DNA of 38,321 nt from JBOGJG01 sp050747825 (GTDB taxonomy: Bacteria; Acidobacteriota; UBA6911; RPQK01; JBOGJG01), in assembly GCA_050747825.1 (NCBI GenBank), contig JBOGJG010000285.1:1-38321 (forward strand). Direction: 5' to 3'. The notes under the pieces were generated by a model. It did not search any database. It was not told the DNA's origin and saw nothing but the letters and a program-made list of their open reading frames with translations. Position 1 is the first letter of the stretch. Each line of letters starts with the position of its first letter. This document shows positions 33,412 through 38,321 of this stretch, one piece after another. Made by a program: the position numbers and the translations under genes.

Positions 33412-33497
33412 GCTCTCTAACGGTCGCGGCTCTGACGGCAAGGCTCGGACAGCGGATGGTGCTGATTCGATTAACTGAGCCGCGACCGTAAGAGAGC
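33412..33497. repeat. REPIN-like element: two inverted REP copies
   Basis: GCTCTCTAACGGTCGCGGCTC (33412-33432, left arm, 21 bases, written here minus none) pairs with the right arm at 33477-33497, which begins GAGCCGCGACCGTAAG. The arms are reverse complements at 20 of 21 positions, with a 44-base spacer. It occupies the gap between two convergent genes. A solo copy lies at 21834-21858. Confidence 0.8.
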
Positions 33498-33510
33498 GGC
33501 CCCCGTATAT

Positions 33511-35511
33511 TCAGCGAATTTTCTCTTCAAGCGATGGATCTAATTTGGCAGCAGTCTCGAATTCCTGCTGTGCCCGGCCGCGCTGTCCCTGGAGCATATA
33601 AGCGTTGGCCAGGTAAAGATGGGCTATCGCGTTGTTGGGATCCAGTTCGACTGCCTTTTGCAGGGCCCGGGCGGCCTTGTCCAATTGCTTTTCCTGCGTA
33701 TAGAGAAAGCCCAGCATCTGATAGGCATTGGCATTAGGCTGAAGCCGCACTGCTTCCGAGAACGCCTTGATGGCTTTGACTGACTCTCCGCGATCGGTAT
33801 AGATCAGTCCCAAATAATTGTGAGCCGGGGCGAACTGGGGATCTATTCTGAGCGCGTTCTCCAGTAACTCGCGGGCCCGGTCCTGCTCTCCCATGTGAAA
33901 GTGAGTGAGGCCCAGATAAAAGACAGGAGAGACACGGTCGGGCTGCTCCTGAACGACCCGTTCGAAGGAATCCCGGGCCGCCTGGTATCGTCCCACTTTC
34001 AAATAGGCCTGGCCTATCAGGGAATGAGCCATCACGACGGCCGGATCAAGCTGAGTCACACGCTCCAGAGTGGTCAAAGCCGGCTCAAACTGGCCTTGCG
34101 CAAGCTGTTCCATCGCCTCTGAAATCATAATCAGCGTCTTCCGCTTATCCTTTGGATCAGGCAGGGAGAGATCCGCCGAAGAAGCCCGTTGACTGGGGGC
34201 GCCCACATAGCCGAGCGCCTGTAGACGGGCCAATTCTTCACCGGAGATCTGTGTCTGAGCCCGCGCTGCATCCGGATTTGAATGGCTTTCTATGAACTTG
34301 AGCAAATCCCTCTCGAGCCGAGCTGCCAGAGATTGATCCTGGTCGATGATATTTCGAGTTTCGCCCGGATCGGTCCTCAGATCGTAGAGTTCCGGCTTCG
34401 GACTCAAAATGAACTTGTGATCTTTTGTCCGCCAGGCTTTCAGCTCGCTCCAGCCGAATTCGTTTGGGTAGTAGCTCTCCGAGTAAGCACCCCGGTTGCG
34501 CAGATGCTCTCCTCCCTGCATTATCTCCAACAAGGAATAGCCCTGGAAGCTTTCCGGCCGGTCAATATTCAGGATTTGCAGCAAGGTCGGGCTGACGTCC
34601 GCCAGTTGGACCAATTCATCGACCACGGACCTGGTCTCAAACCTGCGCTTCAAGGTAACCGGAAGCTTGAGGATAAGAGGAACCCGCAACGTGGAGTCAT
34701 AGATAAAAAATCCGTGGGTTTGCTCCTCATGCTCTCCCAGGCTCTCGCCATGGTCTCCTGCCACAACGATCAGGGTCTCCTCGTACAGTTGCTTCCGCTT
34801 TAAAGCCTCGATGATCTGCCCGACCATCTGGTCGGCATAAGCGACCTCACCGGCATATAAATCCTGTGCATAACGGGAGCGGAACGGCTCAGGCGGCTCG
34901 TAAGGATGATGAGGATCGAACAGGTGAATCCAACAGAAGAAGGGGGCTTTCTCCCGGGATTCGATCCAGCTCTGCGCGGCGCGGCTGACTTCGTGCCCCG
35001 CCCGCTCCACTGCCGGACGGAGCAAATCTGAACCGGGCGTCACAGGCAGATGATCGTCATAATGATCAAACCCCTGAGCCAGTCCCCATTTGGAATCTAA
35101 TACGTAGGCTCCCACAAAAGCGCCGGTCGAATAGCCGTTTTTCTTGAGCACTTCGGCAATAGTGAGATGATCGTCTGTGAGTCTGTAGCCCAGATTATCA
35201 TGGACTCCGGTGGCCGGCGGATACGCTCCGGTCATGAGGGTGCTGTGAGCCGGAAGGGTCAAGGGGACTTCCGAAACAACCGTTTCAAAGAGCACGCCGT
35301 CGGCGGCAAGAGCGTCCATGTAGGGTGTCTGAACATTCTGATTCCCGTAGGCTCCCACGTAATCGGCGCGCAGTGTATCTATCGTGATCAGGACGATACT
35401 CGGCCGCGGAGCGCTGGAGCGTTGAAGCAGCCCAAAATACACCAGGACTGCAACAGCCGGGATAACGACAAAGAGAATCCAACGCCTATTCTTCCGCCGT
35501 TTGCCCGCCAT
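33511..35511 (-). CDS. Membrane-anchored sulfatase-fold (alkaline phosphatase superfamily) protein with C-terminal TPRs (2)
   Basis: A 666-residue protein with one N-terminal membrane helix (WILFVVIPAVAVLVYFGLL, 11-29) after a basic stretch KRRKNRR, so it is anchored with the enzyme domain outside. The alkaline-phosphatase core spans about 38-430: TIDTLRAD with D45, HLFDPHHPY, and metal-binding AGDHGESLGEH. At the nucleophile position it has TLPAH with T85, not C/S-x-P-x-R. About five TPR units fill 480-660. ATG 35511 is used; it overlaps the SDR stop codon by 26 bases. The layout parallels the protein at 11281-13338 except for the anchor. It belongs to a two-gene operon with the SDR gene. 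Confidence 0.86.
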   Translation of the reverse strand: MAGKRRKNRRWILFVVIPAVAVLVYFGLLQRSSAPRPSIVLITIDTLRADYVGAYGNQNVQTPYMDALAADGVLFETVVSEVPLTLPAHSTLMTGAYPPATGVHDNLGYRLTDDHLTIAEVLKKNGYSTGAFVGAYVLDSKWGLAQGFDHYDDHLPVTPGSDLLRPAVERAGHEVSRAAQSWIESREKAPFFCWIHLFDPHHPYEPPEPFRSRYAQDLYAGEVAYADQMVGQIIEALKRKQLYEETLIVVAGDHGESLGEHEEQTHGFFIYDSTLRVPLILKLPVTLKRRFETRSVVDELVQLADVSPTLLQILNIDRPESFQGYSLLEIMQGGEHLRNRGAYSESYYPNEFGWSELKAWRTKDHKFILSPKPELYDLRTDPGETRNIIDQDQSLAARLERDLLKFIESHSNPDAARAQTQISGEELARLQALGYVGAPSQRASSADLSLPDPKDKRKTLIMISEAMEQLAQGQFEPALTTLERVTQLDPAVVMAHSLIGQAYLKVGRYQAARDSFERVVQEQPDRVSPVFYLGLTHFHMGEQDRARELLENALRIDPQFAPAHNYLGLIYTDRGESVKAIKAFSEAVRLQPNANAYQMLGFLYTQEKQLDKAARALQKAVELDPNNAIAHLYLANAYMLQGQRGRAQQEFETAAKLDPSLEEKIR

Positions 35512-36241
35512 CAATAATCACCGATTCTCCGATAATGAAGGAAGCTTCGTCCGAAGCCAAAAAGGCAAAGACATTGGCCACTTCTTCCGGGGTTCCCACT
35601 CGCCCCAGCGGGATCTTAGAGAGATAACCATGTACAAACTCATCGCTTCCCCCGGCTTCCTGGGCGAGTTCAGTCCGGATAAACCCGGGAGAAACACAAT
35701 TCACGCGGATGTTGGAACCGGCCAATTCGATGGCCATTGTTTTAGTCAGCAGGATTACCCCGCCCTTTGAAGCGTTATACGCCGCCAACTCTTTTTCCGC
35801 CATATGGCCGTTGGTGGAAGCCATATTGACAATCGCTCCACCGCTGCCCTGTTCAATCATCAGGCGGGCCGCTCTCTGACCCAAAAGAAACATCGATTTT
35901 AGATTGACGTCCAGAGTGCGGTCCCAGTCCTGTTCGGAATGCTCCAGAAAAGGTCTAAACACTCCGGTTCCCGCGTTATTCACTAAAATGTCCAGGCCTC
36001 CCAGCGATTGCCGGCTCTCCTTTACGAGATCATCGCAAAACGTCGCACTGCTCACGTCGCCTGCCAGCGCGTAGACTTCGCCATCCCGGCTCAGATCTTT
36101 TACCGCGCTCTTAATCCTGTCTTCCACGATGTCACACACGAGCACGCGAGCGCCTTCCTGCAGGAACTTGCGAGCGATCGCCTTGCCGATTCCCCGCCCG
36201 GCGCCTGTGATGACGGCTCGTTTGTTTTCCAGCCGACCCAT
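35486..36241 (-). CDS. SDR-family NAD(P)-dependent dehydrogenase (2)
   Basis: A 251-residue classical SDR. TGAGRGIG at 12-19, NNAG at 88-91, and the catalytic set S142, Y155 and K159 (YNASK). Acidic D37 after strand 2 (CDIVEDR) favours NAD. The end SVIIDGGQT is typical. ATG 36241 is chosen because AGGA lies 8 bases upstream and it starts at MGRLENKRAVITG; the longer frame would run into the divergent kinase start. Its 3' end overlaps the sulfatase-fold gene. It is divergent from the two PfkB kinases over a 39-base gap, so co-regulation is likely. The pattern fits glucose, ribitol or 3-oxoacyl-type dehydrogenases; a sugar or polyol substrate is favoured by context. Confidence 0.9.
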   Translation of the reverse strand: MGRLENKRAVITGAGRGIGKAIARKFLQEGARVLVCDIVEDRIKSAVKDLSRDGEVYALAGDVSSATFCDDLVKESRQSLGGLDILVNNAGTGVFRPFLEHSEQDWDRTLDVNLKSMFLLGQRAARLMIEQGSGGAIVNMASTNGHMAEKELAAYNASKGGVILLTKTMAIELAGSNIRVNCVSPGFIRTELAQEAGGSDEFVHGYLSKIPLGRVGTPEEVANVFAFLASDEASFIIGESVIIDGGQTAEE

Positions 36242-36280
36242 TCGCGCTATCCTAAAGTCTGCCCGGGGCATGGTCAAATT

Positions 36281-37246
36281 ATGATTCTAGTCGCCTCTCT
36301 CAATCCAGCCATTGACGTCCGCCTGGAAATTGAGCGCCTCCAGCCGGGAGAGGTCCACCGCGTCGGCCGACAGGTCGCGTTTGCCGGGGGCAAGGGCAGG
36401 CACGTAGCGGAGACGGCGAGTCTGCTCGGGGCGGCAGTTCGCATGACCGGCTTCCTGGCGGGAGCGGAAGGGGAGTGGTTTCAACGTGAGTTGGAAGCGG
36501 GCGGCATCCAAAGCGACTTTCAGTTCATCAAGGGACGAACACGCCGCTGCCTGGCTCTTTTTGAACGAGAGGGTCGAGTCACGGAGATCCTTGAGCCCGG
36601 GCCCGAGGTAAAACCATCGGATCTCGATCTTCTGCATAAAAAAATCGTCAGGTCGTTCGAGGACAGCAGAATCATGGTACTCTCCGGGTCGCTGCCACCC
36701 GGCGTCCCTGGCGATTTTTACAACCGGCTGATCCAGGAGGGGCACTCCCGAGGCATCATCAGCCTGCTCGATACGAGCGGCATCTGGCTTAAGAAAGGCC
36801 TGAAAGGGCGTCCTTTTGCTGTCAAACCGAACCAAGAGGAATTTGAAGAACTTCAAACCGATAGCGGTGACATTGCAAGCGGTCTTCTGGAGCTCCAAAG
36901 GATGGGTATATCTCTTCCAATCCTCTCAGTCGGCTCGCAGGGTCTGTTTTTTTGCTGGGAGGACAAGGTGGGACGGGTACAGCCTCCCCAGGTGGAGGCG
37001 GTCAATGCCGTGGGGTCCGGAGATTGTCTGATGGGCGGCCTGGCTCATGCCTTGGACAAAGGTGAGGGGCCGCTGGAAGGCCTTAGACAGGGAGCGGCCT
37101 GCGGCGCCGCCAATGCTCTCACTACCGAGACTGGCTTCTTCCGCAAAGACGATTATCTGACAATCCTCTCGCAAGTGCAGTTAGTATGGCCGTTTCAGTC
37201 TCAAGCCTCGGGCCTCAAGCCTCAGGCCTCAAAAGGAGATCAATAA
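36281..37246 (+). CDS. PfkB-family kinase, 1-phosphofructokinase/tagatose-6-phosphate kinase type
   Basis: A 321-residue cytoplasmic sugar kinase. It begins LNPAIDVRLEI (7-17) and has AGGKGRHVAE at 35-44, the glycine signature of the FruK/LacC subgroup, SGSLPPGV (135-142), KPNQEEFEEL (182-191) and the anion-hole/catalytic motif GSGD at 245-248 with D248 as base. Family members phosphorylate fructose-1-phosphate, tagatose-6-phosphate or similar. Residues about 306-318 (SQASGLKPQASKG) are encoded by a short repeat and are probably not part of the fold. ATG 36281 has no clear Shine-Dalgarno. Its stop TAA shares one base with the next ATG (TAATG), so both kinases are translationally coupled. Confidence 0.88.
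   Translation: MILVASLNPAIDVRLEIERLQPGEVHRVGRQVAFAGGKGRHVAETASLLGAAVRMTGFLAGAEGEWFQRELEAGGIQSDFQFIKGRTRRCLALFEREGRVTEILEPGPEVKPSDLDLLHKKIVRSFEDSRIMVLSGSLPPGVPGDFYNRLIQEGHSRGIISLLDTSGIWLKKGLKGRPFAVKPNQEEFEELQTDSGDIASGLLELQRMGISLPILSVGSQGLFFCWEDKVGRVQPPQVEAVNAVGSGDCLMGGLAHALDKGEGPLEGLRQGAACGAANALTTETGFFRKDDYLTILSQVQLVWPFQSQASGLKPQASKGDQ
37201..37232. repeat. Short GCCTCAA repeat at the end of the first PfkB gene
   Basis: The words GCCTC and CTCAAG recur (AAGCCTCGGGCCTCAAGCC, then TCAGGCCTCAA) just before the AAGGAG that serves the second kinase. It is translated as part of the first kinase C-terminus. Like the arrays at 22149-22226 and 32615-32703 it is a degenerate 7-8-base word next to a gene boundary. 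Confidence 0.6.
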
Positions 37247-38145
37247 TGCACCGGGTTCTTTTTGTCGGCGACATTAATGTAGACGTAATCATGGGAGGGC
37301 TGCAGTCTCCACCCACGCTGGACCGGGAGGTGACGTGTGAGTCTTATGACGTGACCATGGGCAGCACCGCTGTGATCTCTGCCTGCGCTTACTCGTCACT
37401 TGGCGGCGAAGCTTCGTTTCTGGGGCTGGCCGGGAGGGACAAGTACGGCGAGTTTATGATGCGCGGAATGCTGGATTTCGGAATCGATATAGAACACGTT
37501 CGCCGAACGAGCGACTGCGCCACAGGAGTGACGGTTAACCTGATCTATAAAAATACTCGCTCCCAGGTTACGTACCCGGGAACGATCGCAGAGTTCGATG
37601 GCAGCGATATCAACGAACTCGTCTTGGCCTGTTTCGACCATATCCATCTGGCCGGCCCTTACCAGCAAAAAAAGTTTCGCCCCCAGATCCTGGGAGTGCT
37701 GCAGCTCGCCCGCGAGGTCGGAGTCAGCACTTCACTGGACCCTCAATGGGATCCGGCCGAGCAGTGGGAGCACATGGATGAGTGGCTGCCGCTGCTCACG
37801 TACTTCTTCCTGAACAGCGACGAAGCCCTTTCCTATACCCGCGCGGCTTCCGAGGATGAAGCATTCAGACGTCTGGCGGCCAGGACGAACTGTCCGATCC
37901 TCAAGATGGGCGAGCGCGGGGCAATGCTGGCTGTGGAGGGCAGGCCCCAGATCATCCCCTCTTACCAAGTCGAATTAGTCGATACGACCGGCGCCGGCGA
38001 CACCTTCGATGCGGCTTTTCTTTTTGCTCAACTGGAAAAGGAAATGAGCCTCACCGACTCGGTAAAATTCGCCAACGCCGCCGCCGCCCGAAGCTGCACC
38101 TTCCGCGGCGGCACCGCCGCCCACCGCATGGTGACACGCACGTAA
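37246..38145 (+). CDS. PfkB/ribokinase-family carbohydrate kinase
   Basis: A 299-residue kinase. The N-terminal strand LFVGDINVDVI (5-15) is ribokinase-like, with the catalytic motif DTTGAGDTFDAAF (246-258; D252 is the base). Instead of the usual G-G-x-x-x-N it has MGSTAVISA (38-46), so signature 1 lacks its asparagine. This suggests a divergent substrate, as in other PfkB-like kinases acting on nucleosides or keto sugars. ATG 37246 has AAGGAG 7 bases upstream and overlaps the previous stop (TAATG). Consecutive PfkB kinases of different subgroups suggest sequential phosphorylation of a sugar pathway. The rest of the operon, perhaps an aldolase, is not found in the remaining 176 bases. Confidence 0.88.
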   Translation: MHRVLFVGDINVDVIMGGLQSPPTLDREVTCESYDVTMGSTAVISACAYSSLGGEASFLGLAGRDKYGEFMMRGMLDFGIDIEHVRRTSDCATGVTVNLIYKNTRSQVTYPGTIAEFDGSDINELVLACFDHIHLAGPYQQKKFRPQILGVLQLAREVGVSTSLDPQWDPAEQWEHMDEWLPLLTYFFLNSDEALSYTRAASEDEAFRRLAARTNCPILKMGERGAMLAVEGRPQIIPSYQVELVDTTGAGDTFDAAFLFAQLEKEMSLTDSVKFANAAAARSCTFRGGTAAHRMVTRT

Positions 38146-38321
38146 TTCCCCCTGGAACCCGCACTAGCACTGGATTCAGCATAGGGTCTGGCACCAACTA
38201 CGTCAGGCCTGAAAATAAAAATAGAGGGATGCTCTCCTACGAAAATATATCGGTCAGTTAAGCCCCCGTTTTCCCCCAATAAGTACTTTGTCGTTGCATA
38301 ATTAGCTCTAAATTTGTCCTC
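38146..38321. other. Tail of the window without identified gene
   Basis: 176 bases after the second kinase. There is no open frame with recognisable motifs, no strong hairpin with a T-run, and no tRNA-like sequence. An operon neighbour could begin beyond the edge. Confidence 0.6.

Noticed and set aside
38028..38279. 83-residue minus-strand reading at the window edge
   Set aside because: Mostly antisense to the second kinase and without recognisable motifs.

Overview
The window is about 38.3 kb of gene-dense, moderately GC-rich bacterial DNA. The gene content suggests an uncultured, sugar-degrading member of the Acidobacteriota: two ~1,200-residue Oar-like TonB receptors with carboxypeptidase-regulatory N-termini, two sulfatase-fold/TPR fusions, an FG-GAP/ASPIC-UnbV protein, DUF1080 proteins and Tat-exported Gfo/Idh/MocA oxidoreductases. 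There is no rRNA or marker gene here, so Planctomycetota-like relatives cannot be excluded. I see no tRNA, rRNA, CRISPR array or intact insertion sequence.

Layout. 1-1915: a minisatellite and ilvB (minus strand). 1941-3975: an enolase-superfamily sugar-acid dehydratase-like gene overlapping an SDR dehydrogenase. 4085-7876: the first TonB receptor. 7891-9003: a TPR protein (minus). 9164-11270: a DeoR regulator overlapping an M28 peptidase. 11281-18493 (minus): TPR protein, second TonB receptor and a sulfatase-fold/TPR lipoprotein. 18573-20264: an FG-GAP/UnbV protein. 20273-24024 (minus): sodium:solute symporter, a small TPR ORF and an esterase whose 3' end is frameshifted. 24174-27260: a decayed stretch with glycosidase, Gfo/Idh/MocA and NHL-propeller fragments around an intact HepT-MntA toxin-antitoxin pair. 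27261-33390: an exported carbohydrate cluster with a two-domain esterase, two DUF1080 proteins, a Gfo/Idh/MocA enzyme and an AP-endonuclease-2-like TIM barrel. 33511-36241 (minus): SDR and a second sulfatase-fold/TPR protein. 36281-38145: two PfkB sugar kinases.

How the genes fit together (inference). TonB receptors import ligands across the outer membrane. Exported esterases and sulfatase-fold hydrolases trim decorated glycans. The Gfo/Idh/MocA, DUF1080 and TIM-barrel set resembles the oxidise-then-eliminate 3-keto-glycoside pathway. The symporter takes up products, and the dehydratase, SDRs and PfkB kinases feed them into central metabolism.

The most unusual signals are: a paired inverted repeat (REPIN-like) with a solo copy in a coding end; GC-rich minisatellites with inverted arms, one encoding the front of a signal peptide; a gene-deletion scar joining two unrelated enzyme fragments; a one-base frameshift in the esterase; a Shine-Dalgarno-bearing palindrome before mntA; and sulfatase-fold proteins with threonine where formylglycine would be.
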